The notes under the pieces were generated by a model that searched no databases, was not told where the DNA came from, and worked only from the letters and a program-made list of their open reading frames with translations. Position numbers and translations under genes: made by a program. DNA of 7,817 bases from DATGIQ01 sp035295665. GTDB taxonomy: Bacteria > Planctomycetota > Planctomycetia > Gemmatales > Gemmataceae. The stretch spans positions 1 through 7,817 of the forward strand of contig DATGIQ010000085.1 in NCBI GenBank assembly GCA_035295665.1, in the 5' to 3' direction. Shown piece after piece: positions 1 through 6,900 of the stretch (position 1 is the stretch's first letter; the number at the start of each line of letters is the position of its first letter).

Positions 1-54
1 CGCGCCGGCCCGTGCGGGCGCGTCGGGCTCAGGCCGCCGATCACGCGCGGTCAT
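1..54 (-). CDS. Possible N-terminal end of a minus-strand gene, cut by the window edge
   Basis: An open frame starts at an ATG (complement of 52-54) and stays open for all 18 codons to the window edge, giving MTARDRRPEPDAPARAGA. A purine-rich GGGGA (complement of 62-66) lies 7 bases upstream and could act as a ribosome binding site, although it is not a strong Shine-Dalgarno match. The motif at 101-123, shared with the leaders of the two large genes in this window, lies on the same strand about 46 bases upstream, which raises the chance that this is a real start. The visible peptide is rich in Arg, Pro and Ala and gives no family. In GC-rich DNA an 18-codon open frame is weak evidence, so this could be chance. 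Confidence 0.3.
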   Translation of the reverse strand, partial: MTARDRRPEPDAPARAGA

Positions 55-100
55 TTCGACTTCCCCTTCTATCCGGCCACGGCGAAGTGTACATTCTATA

Positions 101-123
101 GTAATTTCGCCAACGTGTGACAG
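101..123 (-). promoter_or_regulatory. Third copy of the CTGTCACAC-N4-GCGAA motif, minus strand
   Basis: Read on the minus strand, 123-115 is CTGTCACAC, followed by four bases (GTTG), GCGAA (110-106) and ATTAC (105-101). The two long leader repeats at 898 and 3757 carry CTGTCACAC, four bases, GCGAA and TAC. A TATAGA hexamer (100-95) lies 17 bases downstream of CTGTCA, so the site can also be read as a sigma-70-like promoter with a poor -35 element. It would drive transcription leftward, away from the sigma factor gene. The sequence match is seen directly; the promoter role is inferred. Confidence 0.4.
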
Positions 124-203
124 CATTCTTGGGAGTATCCCCGATTGGCCGGCCCTCCGCAAGCCTGGGGGACGGGTCGTGGAGCGAAAGGAGCGGTCGA
201 GCC

Positions 204-824
204 ATGAGCACGCCGAGCTCTCGTGATCCTCCCCGGCACGGCAACGAGACCTCGCTGAGCCTGCTGGAACGAATCAAGGGGAAGGATACACAAGCTTGGC
301 AACGACTCCTGGACCTCTATCGACCGTTGATCCTACATTGGTGTGCCCGCTGGCAAGTCCGCGGGGCCGACGCCGACGATGTGACCCAAGAGGTCTTGCA
401 GGCGGTAGCCCAAAGCATCGGAGCCTATCAACGGGAGCACGACGGCAAAACACGCAAGTTTCGCCATTGGTTGGCCGGGATTACACGCCATAAGCTTCGC
501 GACTTGTTCCGCCGCCGCCAACGACAGCCCGAAGCCCAAGGCGGCTCCGCGGTCTATCAGTGGTTTCAAGAGGTTCCCGAGCCCGAGCTGGCCGACGACG
601 AAGCGGATGCCGCCGCCATCAGCGGCGTCTATCATCGCGCGCTCGACTTGATCCGCAGTGAATTTGAAGAGCGAACCTGGCGTATGTTCTGGCGCGTCAC
701 GGTCGATGGGGAGCCCTCCAGAAGTGTGGCCGCCGAGCTTGGCATCAGCCCCGCTGCCGTGCGTAAGGCCAAATCGCGCGTGCTCCACCGGCTCCGCGAA
801 GAGGTCGGCGACCTGATTGAGTAA
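204..824 (+). CDS. ECF-type RNA polymerase sigma factor (sigma-70 family)
   Basis: This 206-residue protein is an alternative sigma factor that should direct RNA polymerase to a specific promoter set. Region sigma-2 spans about residues 35-106, with the acidic DADDVTQEV segment at 56-64 and the tryptophan-containing FRHWLAGITRHKLRD stretch at 86-100. A linker rich in acidic residues (about 120-137) leads to region sigma-4, whose helix-turn-helix (SRSVAAELGISPAAVRKAK) covers 172-190. There is no sigma-1.1 or sigma-3 region, and the length fits the ECF class. The ATG at 204 is preferred over an in-frame upstream start at 117 because AAAGGAG lies at 187-193, 10 bases ahead, and because the sigma-like sequence begins after it. 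Planctomycete sigma factors of this form often sit beside Ser/Thr kinase genes; none is visible here, and no anti-sigma factor is seen. The targets are unknown. Confidence 0.93.
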   Translation: MSTPSSRDPPRHGNETSLSLLERIKGKDTQAWQRLLDLYRPLILHWCARWQVRGADADDVTQEVLQAVAQSIGAYQREHDGKTRKFRHWLAGITRHKLRDLFRRRQRQPEAQGGSAVYQWFQEVPEPELADDEADAAAISGVYHRALDLIRSEFEERTWRMFWRVTVDGEPSRSVAAELGISPAAVRKAKSRVLHRLREEVGDLIE

Positions 825-834
825 ATCCACGGGG

Positions 835-863
835 GCGGGATTGGCCTGATGGTTAGGTCCCGC
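835..863 (+). terminator. Weak candidate terminator after the sigma factor gene
   Basis: GCGGGA (835-840) can pair with TCCCGC (858-863), with an inner CCT (845-847) and AGG (855-857), starting 11 bases after the stop codon. The inner pairing is interrupted by a four-base bulge and no T-run follows, so this is a tentative call. It would separate the sigma factor transcript from the next gene, which has its own leader. Confidence 0.25.
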
Positions 864-897
864 TTGCCGAAGCGTGCCCCGACACATCGAGGGCTTG

Positions 898-1017
898 TTT
901 GCCCATCTCGTCTTCCTGTCACACCCTCGCGAATACATCAATGAGATATCAGGAGCAACTTGCTGGTCCGGCCCTAAGCCATCGAGAAGGTGGCATGGCC
1001 CACAGCATTGCAGGTTG
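898..1017 (+). repeat. Leader repeat, copy A (about 120 bp, direct)
   Basis: This stretch matches 3757-3875 with about ten differences, including a single one-base gap (about 92% identity, aligned by hand). The core 948-994 is identical over 47 bases to 3806-3852. It lies 64 bases upstream of the ankyrin/cytochrome gene start. The reading frame of the repeat relative to the downstream gene differs between the two copies, so it behaves as non-coding leader DNA. It may be a promoter plus 5' UTR that was duplicated, or a dispersed intergenic element of this genome. Confidence 0.9.
916..936 (+). promoter_or_regulatory. CTGTCACAC-N4-GCGAA-TAC motif in leader copy A
   Basis: CTGTCACAC (916-924), CCTC (925-928), GCGAA (929-933) and TAC (934-936). 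The same arrangement is found at 3775-3795 and, on the opposite strand, at 101-123. It is a candidate -35-type or operator element for the gene starting at 1082, 145 bases downstream. No convincing -10 hexamer is seen at 16-18 bases in this copy. Confidence 0.4.
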
Positions 1018-1039
1018 CTGGAGAGCTAGAGGGGAGCGT

Positions 1040-1108
1040 GAAAACCACCCCGACATCGGCATCCCTATCGTGGAGGTCTGCATGCGAAGGCAACGAGTGG
1101 TGGTTTTC
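1040..1108 (+). other. Inverted repeat flanking the ribosome binding site and start codon
   Basis: GAAAACCACC (1040-1049) is the exact reverse complement of GGTGGTTTTC (1099-1108). The 49-base loop contains the Shine-Dalgarno sequence GGAGG (1072-1076) and the ATG at 1082. In mRNA this could form a long-loop hairpin around the initiation region. A 10-base match at this distance can arise by chance in a window of this size, so the functional reading is weak. Confidence 0.25.
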
Positions 1109-3382
1109 TTGGCCATCTCCCTACTCGCTGGCGTCAGCCCGTCAGGGCGTGCCGAGAGCGCCAAAGCGCAAGCGGCGAAGAAGGTCGACTTCGCAAAGGA
1201 TGTAATGCCTCTTTTCCGACAGAACTGCCTCGAGTGTCACGGCCCAAAGAAGCAAGAGAAAGGCATGCGCCTGGACCGCAAAAGCTCGGCAATGAAGCTC
1301 TTTTCGCAGCGTGTCTTACCCGGAAGCAGTGCCAACAGCAAGGTTTATCGGAGGCTGATCGGTGTTGGGGCCCAGATGCCTCCGAAGGGTGCGCTCGGCG
1401 CGGAACAAGTCGCCATCGTCAAGGCCTGGATCGATCAGGGTGCCGATTGGCCGGACTCGCTGGCCAACGAAGGGGACTTGCCGCCCCCCAATCCGAAGGC
1501 CGTGGCAATGGTGGAATCGCTCCGCAGCGACGAGCTGCCGGCGTTTCTGAAGGCCGCGGAAGCTGACCCGAATCTTCTCAACGCGCGCGGACCGGAAGGC
1601 TCGACACCTTTCATGTATGCGGTCCTCTATTCGAACACCGCCACACTCGCAAAGCTTCTGAACATGGGAGCTGATCCAAACAAGCGCAATGACGCTAACG
1701 CAACTGCACTCATGTGGGCTGCGCGGGACCTCGAAAAAACACGCCTCCTGGTCGGCCACGGCGGGGACGTCAATGCAAGATCCGACACGATGCGCACGCC
1801 GCTGATGATTGCGGCCCGCCGTCCTGGGGCCGCGGCAATCGTGGAGTTCTTGCTGGATCAAGGTGCCAATCCCAATCCCAATGCCAAGCCCACAACCGAA
1901 TCCTCACCGCTGCTCGAAGCCCTCACGGCAGGCGATGCCAGCAGCGTCAAATTACTCCTTCGGCGCGGTGCTGACGCCAAAGCGACCGCCGAGCAGGGAC
2001 TGGGGCTGGCTGTCGCCACGAAATGCGACGAAGGCCTCGAACTGCTGGCGGCACACATCACCGATAAGCAAGCGTACACGCTGGCGCTTCAGGATACCGC
2101 TGTTCTTGGCGACCTGAAAGCCGTGCGCCTGATGTTGGATCATGGTGCCGATGTGAATGCCTTTGACCCGACGGGCAGGACTCCCCTAATGTACGCGTCG
2201 ATCTCGGATCTGCTTCCGCTGGACGTCGTCCAACTGCTGATCGAACGAGGGGCCGACGTGAATGCCAAAGACAAGCATACGAAGTCTGGTGATGCCGGAC
2301 TCACTGTGCTCGAGATCGCGAAACAAAACGGGAAAACGCCGATTGTCGACTTGCTCGTGAAGTCCGGCGCCAAGGCCGGTCCGGAGACTCCTCTGGCGTT
2401 GCAGCCGAGACCAGACAACACCATCCGGAGCGCGGTTCAGGACAGCCTGCCTTTGCTGCAGCGCGCGGATTCCTATTTTACGAAAAATGCCGGGTGCTTT
2501 TCCTGCCATAACAACAGCATGGAGGCGATGGCGGTAGGCCTTGCCCGGAAGCGGGGATTGCGGATCGACGAACAGACTGCGGCCGCGCAGGTGCGCTTCA
2601 ACGTCCAGGCGCTCGAAGCGCTGCGCGACAAGCTGCATCAAGGCTACGTGTTTGAGGTAGGGGACATATTTACGGATTTCGTGATTGGCTACACGTTGGT
2701 GGGGCTTCACGCCGAGAATTACCCAGCCGACCTCAATACGGACGCTGCCGCCCTGCTCATCCAGTCGCGGCAGAAACCGAATGGCGAATGGCCCTATCCG
2801 CGCGCCGATACTCGTCCGCCGATTTGCCTGGACTACATTGGGCAGACCGCCATTGCCATGCGTGCGCTTCAGGTCTATGCGCCCAAGACCAGTAAGGCCG
2901 CCTGTGCAAAATCGGTTCGTCTGGCAGCGTCTTGGCTGGCCCAGGCGTCATCCTCCAATCACGAGGACCGGTGCTGGCGGTTAACCGGGCTTGCCTGGGC
3001 GGGCACGGACCAAGCCGCGATACGGAAAGCCATGCAGGAAGTACTGGCCACACAGCGGCCTGATGGTGGCTGGTCAGACCTTCCCTCCACACAGAGCACG
3101 GCTTACGCCACCGGAAAGAGTCTGGTCGCGCTCCAGATCGGCGGGCTGCCCGTCTCCGATCCGGCCTACCAACGCGGCATCAAGCTCCTGCTCGCTAGCC
3201 AACAGAAAGATGGCTCCTGGTACACAAAGACCCGTGCGCTTGGCTTCCAGCCATACTTCGATGGCAGTTTCCCGCATGGCTACGATCAGTGGATGTCGGC
3301 TGCGGGTACCAGTTGGGCCGCGATGGCGCTCACGCTTGCATTGCCCGAAACAGGACCCGTAACGGCCTCCCCACCCCCGTAA
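1082..3382 (+). CDS. Exported cytochrome c (PSCyt1-like) / ankyrin-repeat / alpha-toroid fusion protein
   Basis: This is a 766-residue protein. The ATG at 1082 has GGAGG (1072-1076) 5 bases upstream and begins a signal peptide: MRRQR, a hydrophobic core (about 6-17) and a likely cleavage near GRAESA (23-27). Earlier in-frame starts lie inside the leader repeat and are rejected. Residues 35-125 form a planctomycete-type cytochrome c domain with haem motif CLECH (49-53) and likely axial Met in AQMPPKG (M99). Seven or so ankyrin repeats fill about 172-430, with typical TPLMxAA and LLxxGADxNA signatures; the one near 333-362 is degenerate. A second CxxCH, CFSCH, is at 472-476. Residues 555-755 resemble squalene-cyclase/prenyltransferase alpha-toroid repeats (QKPNGEW, QRPDGGW, QQKDGSW), but the DxDD catalytic motif of hopene cyclases is not seen, so cyclase activity is not supported. 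The protein probably acts outside the cytoplasmic membrane as a haem-bearing, protein-binding factor; its substrate is unknown. Confidence 0.92.
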   Translation: MRRQRVVVFLAISLLAGVSPSGRAESAKAQAAKKVDFAKDVMPLFRQNCLECHGPKKQEKGMRLDRKSSAMKLFSQRVLPGSSANSKVYRRLIGVGAQMPPKGALGAEQVAIVKAWIDQGADWPDSLANEGDLPPPNPKAVAMVESLRSDELPAFLKAAEADPNLLNARGPEGSTPFMYAVLYSNTATLAKLLNMGADPNKRNDANATALMWAARDLEKTRLLVGHGGDVNARSDTMRTPLMIAARRPGAAAIVEFLLDQGANPNPNAKPTTESSPLLEALTAGDASSVKLLLRRGADAKATAEQGLGLAVATKCDEGLELLAAHITDKQAYTLALQDTAVLGDLKAVRLMLDHGADVNAFDPTGRTPLMYASISDLLPLDVVQLLIERGADVNAKDKHTKSGDAGLTVLEIAKQNGKTPIVDLLVKSGAKAGPETPLALQPRPDNTIRSAVQDSLPLLQRADSYFTKNAGCFSCHNNSMEAMAVGLARKRGLRIDEQTAAAQVRFNVQALEALRDKLHQGYVFEVGDIFTDFVIGYTLVGLHAENYPADLNTDAAALLIQSRQKPNGEWPYPRADTRPPICLDYIGQTAIAMRALQVYAPKTSKAACAKSVRLAASWLAQASSSNHEDRCWRLTGLAWAGTDQAAIRKAMQEVLATQRPDGGWSDLPSTQSTAYATGKSLVALQIGGLPVSDPAYQRGIKLLLASQQKDGSWYTKTRALGFQPYFDGSFPHGYDQWMSAAGTSWAAMALTLALPETGPVTASPPP

Positions 3383-3721
3383 CGGCATTGCGTTTCACGT
3401 CCGGTGATGGATGGCGTGGAACGATGGAAAAGGAGCCTGAGCCGCATGCGGAGTGCGATCAGGCCGCCGGCCGCGCCTCGATCGATCCCTCGGCCAGCGC
3501 CACGATGGACATGCAAACCCTCATCGCCGGCAACCAAGCCTCCCTGAGCACCAACGATCTCTGGGGCACCATCACCATTGGGCCGTACTTTACTATTCGG
3601 GCTATCTCAGGAATAAACAGTTCGACTATCCACAAAACCCTCGACCCCTCAGTGAACGTGCCGCGGACCGCGATTGCGTGGTGAGGCCAAAGCGGAGCGG
3701 GGACACCTGCGGTCGGGCTGG
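3383..3721. other. Intergenic stretch with no confident gene
   Basis: The gap between the two large genes holds no recognisable RNA gene or mobile element. CCCGTAACGGC occurs at 3356-3366 and again at 3376-3386, the second copy overlapping the stop codon of the upstream gene. No T-rich terminator follows that stop. The first part (about 3445-3590) has high GC at third positions in one frame and is noted separately as a doubtful small ORF; the rest looks non-coding. Confidence 0.5.
3424..3684 (+). CDS. Doubtful small ORF or gene remnant, 86 codons
   Basis: From ATG 3424 the frame is open for 86 codons to TGA 3682-3684. Codons between about 3445 and 3590 mostly end in G or C, as in the neighbouring genes, and give a reasonable peptide (for example DMQTLIAGNQASLSTNDLWG), while the last third loses this bias. 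There is no good Shine-Dalgarno sequence before 3424 or before the internal ATGs. A different frame is also open from 3453 to 3803. I recognise no family. It could be a decayed gene fragment, a real small protein or chance. Confidence 0.22.
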   Translation: MEKEPEPHAECDQAAGRASIDPSASATMDMQTLIAGNQASLSTNDLWGTITIGPYFTIRAISGINSSTIHKTLDPSVNVPRTAIAW

Positions 3722-3747
3722 GTGGCACGGTCGGGACACCGTGCCAC
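3722..3747 (+). terminator. Perfect 10-bp hairpin upstream of leader copy B
   Basis: GTGGCACGGT (3722-3731) pairs with ACCGTGCCAC (3738-3747) around the six-base loop CGGGAC. The stem is perfect and GC-rich. No T-run follows, so it is not a textbook intrinsic terminator. It ends 9 bases before the leader repeat at 3757 and could insulate the downstream transcription unit, or be a dispersed palindromic element. Copy A of the leader has no such hairpin in front of it. Confidence 0.45.
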
Positions 3748-3756
3748 AACGTAGGG

Positions 3757-3875
3757 TTTGCCCATCCCGTCTTCCTGTCACACCGTTGCGAATACTTCCA
3801 TAGACATCAGGAGCAACTTGCTGGTCCGGCCCTAAGCCATCGAGAAGGTGGCGTGGCCCACAGCATCCCAGGTTG
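3757..3875 (+). repeat. Leader repeat, copy B (about 119 bp, direct)
   Basis: This is the partner of 898-1017, with a 47-base identical core at 3806-3852 and flanking blocks that match with scattered substitutions. It ends 98 bases before the start of the beta-helix protein gene. A GTG at 3848 within it is in frame with that gene and open throughout, but the strong ribosome binding site further down (3962-3967) marks the real start. The corresponding GTG in copy A (990) is out of frame with its gene, which argues that the repeat is untranslated. Confidence 0.9.
3775..3795 (+). promoter_or_regulatory. CTGTCACAC-N4-GCGAA-TAC motif in leader copy B
   Basis: CTGTCACAC (3775-3783), CGTT (3784-3787), GCGAA (3788-3792) and TAC (3793-3795). 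CATAGA (3799-3804) lies 18 bases after CTGTCA and could serve as a weak -10 element. The motif is 178 bases before the start codon at 3974. It is a candidate promoter or operator shared with the sites at 916 and 101. Confidence 0.4.
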
Positions 3876-3973
3876 ATGCGGACACGCCGCTGGCTCGTTG
3901 TGCTCCCGCCGCGCGGTCCATGAGTGCTCGCTTCGTGACCATCCCCGTTCCCTTTTCGTTCAAGGAGTTTGCA

Positions 3974-6900
3974 ATGTCTTTTCTCAACTGGTTACCCTCC
4001 CGACAAGCTCGCCGGCAGTCCTTCCGGTCACGCTGTGGCACTTCCGCCAAGCCGCGGCACAGAGCACGGCTGCATCTAGAGGGCCTTGAAAACCGCCTTG
4101 CCCCTGCCGTCTTCAACGTCAATAGCTTGGCCGATAGCCTCCATCCTGGGCCCGGCCTCGTCACGCTGCGTTCCGCCCTTGTGGCCGCGAACAACACGCC
4201 GGGCGGCAATACCATCAACCTGACGCTTCCTGGCACCTACGCGATTACGCTGCTGAGCTTGAACCCGTCGGCACAGAATCCGTCGAACGATTTCGACATC
4301 CAGGCCACGGGCGGGAACCTTATCATCGCCAACACCAGTGGGGGCTTCGTCGCGGTGGATGGGGGCTTCCACAGCCGAGTTTTCGACATCAACGTCGACA
4401 ATGTCCCCACGCCGTTCACCGTGACCTTCCGCAATTTCACCATCCAGAATGGCGATGCCGCGCCGGCCGACGGCGCCAATGGCAGTGGCGGCGGCATCCG
4501 CTCCATCGGCATGGCCAGTGTGGTCCTCGACCACATGGTCCTCACGAACAACTTTGCGACTGCGGATGGGGGCGGCATCTCGATGGAAAACCTCGTGAAC
4601 GCGCCCTGGACGCTTACCATCGAAAACGGCACCCTGATCGCCAACAATCACGCCGGGGACGCGGGCGGCGGTGTCGAAACCGATGGCCAAGGCAAGGTGT
4701 TCATCAACACCGGCACCACGATCGACAACAACACCTGTGTCAACCAGGGCGCCGGTATTTGGCTCGACAACATCGGCCCCGTCAGCGCCAACCTGACTCT
4801 GGACACCGTCCAGGTCACGGGCAACATCGCCTTCACGATCGACGGCGGCATCGGCAACGCCGGCAATGGAACGGTCACCATCAACAACTGCACCGTCGAG
4901 AACAACTTCTCCGGCTCGACCGGCGGCGGTTTCGGCGATGAGAACATGCTCGGTAACCTGACCGTCACCAACAGCAACTTCCTCATGAATTATGCGCGGA
5001 CCAACGGCGGCGGCATCCAGGCCGGCGGCGACGGTACGACGACCACGATCAGCAACAGTGTCATCGTAAACAACGTTGCCTTGGGCAACCAGAACGACGG
5101 CACCGGCGGTGGCGGCGGGATCTTCTTCTCCGGCGGCACGGCCACGGTGACCAACACGCTGATCGCCGGGAACTCCGCTCCCAACGGCGGCGGGATCGAG
5201 GATGCCGCTGCTTCGCTGATTCTGACGCGCGTCAGCCTGGTCAACAACCATGCGGTGGGCACCAACGGCGGCGACCCCGTTGTGGTCGGTCCCGGTGGTC
5301 AGGGAGGGGGTTTGGATGTGCCCGGCGCCATGGCCACGGTCAGTGTCAGCAACAGCCGGTTCGTCAACAACACGGCTGTCAATTTCACCAACGGCTTCGG
5401 TGGCGGCATCAATCAGGCGGGGGGGACGCTGACCATCACCAACTCGCAGTTCACGGCCAACGTTGCCAGCTTCCTGGGCGGCGGCGTGTTCTTCAACGGC
5501 GTCCAGCTGGGGATCATCGCCTCGACGTTCAACCTCAACAACGCGGTGAACGGCGGCAGCGGCGTGTTCTTCGCAGGCTCCGGCACGATCGCTACCGGAA
5601 GCGCCTCCTCGCTGATCAACGATACCTTGTTCGCCAACTCCACGCTCCTCGACGGCGGGGCCCTCGGCCTCGCTCCGTCCCTGAGCGGCGCCTCCGGCGA
5701 TTTGCTGCTTCTGAACGACACCATCAACGGCAACACGGCCGGGCGCTTTGGCGGTGGCATTGCGGATGGCAGTGCGGGCATCCTCCGGCTGCAGAACACG
5801 ATTGTCTCCGGGAACACCGCAGGCGGCATGGGCCAGGACATTTTCACCCAAGTTCTCTTGGTCGATGGTGGCGGCAACCTGCTTGGCGCCCCCGGCATCC
5901 CGGGCCTGACGTCAGCGACCGATAAATTCGGGCCCCCCAATCTCTTTCCGCTGAATGCCATCAACAGTGGCCCGACGGCCGGCTCGAGCACCGACCAGCA
6001 GGTCCTGCTGACGGAGTTCCCGATGCCCAACAGCTTGGCCATCGGCAACGGCGTCGCCACCGACGCCCCGACCAGCGACGAACGGGGCTTTCCCCGACCG
6101 GCGTTGTTCCTTCAGACCGGTGTCTCCATCGGGGCTGTCGAACCGGGATTCATCGGTGAGCCATCGGTGACTTTCGTGCTGGAAGCCGATCACCAGATTT
6201 ACGGCCGGAAACTCGATGCCAACGGCAACCCGACGGGCGGTTACTTCCTGACGGCGCCCGGACAGTTCTCGGCGATTGCGGTGGCCCGACTGGAAGGTGC
6301 AGGATACGAGGTCTTTGGCATTGGGCTCAGCGACGGCCAGGTCTATGCCGAAGTCTTCGACAACGCTGGCAATGGAAGCGGCTTCTTCCCGGTCCATCCC
6401 GGTTTTTACTATCAAGTGCAATCCATTACGGCGGGTAACGATGCCTCCGGCCTGCCCCTGCTGGTGGCTGTCGGCGTGAACAATCAGGCCGCCATCGCCC
6501 AGTTTGACCCGGAGGGCAACCCCGTGGGCAGCTACACGGCGATCACGGGAGCCGCCGTGCAGTCGGTCACGCTGGCCGCCACCGCCAGCCATAATCCCGA
6601 GCTGTTTGCGATCGGCACTGACCATCAGGTCTATTACGCTCAGTTGGATGCGGCGGGCAATCCGCTCAGCGGTTGGGTGCTGGCCCAGCCAGGGCAGGTG
6701 AGTCAGATCGCCGTCGGCGCGGATGCCAGCGGCGACCCCGAGCTGTTCGTCATCATGATGTCGGACAGCCAGGTTTATTCGCTCAAGTTCGACGCCGCGG
6801 GCAATCCACTGGGCAGTTACCAGCTGGTCCAAGCGGGGGCGGTCAAGCAGATCGCGGTGGGTATGGACGGGTCCGGCGACCCGGAGTTGTTCGTCATTCT

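Noticed and set aside
333..941. A 202-codon minus-strand frame over the sigma factor gene
   Set aside because: The plus strand encodes a clear sigma factor across the same bases and the antisense peptide shows no family features.
917..943. ECF41-type promoter (TGTCACA-N16-CGTC) in the leader repeats
   Set aside because: TGTCACA is present in both copies, but CGTC is absent at the required 16-base spacing (AATG in copy A, CATA in copy B).
899..1081. In-frame upstream extension of the cytochrome/ankyrin gene
   Set aside because: It would translate the leader repeat and bury the signal peptide. The ATG at 1082 has a strong ribosome binding site and begins the signal peptide.
3356..3386. Two copies of CCCGTAACGGC around the stop codon of the cytochrome/ankyrin gene
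   Set aside because: The unit is short, the copies lie in different frames and no further copies follow, so it is not called as a repeat element.
898..3875. Composite transposon bounded by the two leader repeats
   Set aside because: The repeats are direct, no transposase gene lies between them, and no terminal inverted repeats or target-site duplications are seen.
3848..3973. In-frame GTG start of the beta-helix gene inside leader copy B
   Set aside because: The ATG at 3974 has AAGGAG at ideal spacing and begins an N-terminus typical of planctomycete LEPRxLL-like proteins. The equivalent GTG in copy A is out of frame with its gene.
4076..5851. A 591-codon open frame on the minus strand opposite the beta-helix gene
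   Set aside because: It is antisense to a well-supported gene whose repeated Gly, Asn and Thr codons keep the opposite strand free of stops. Its peptide shows no domain and only low-complexity Ala, Gly, Val and Asp runs.
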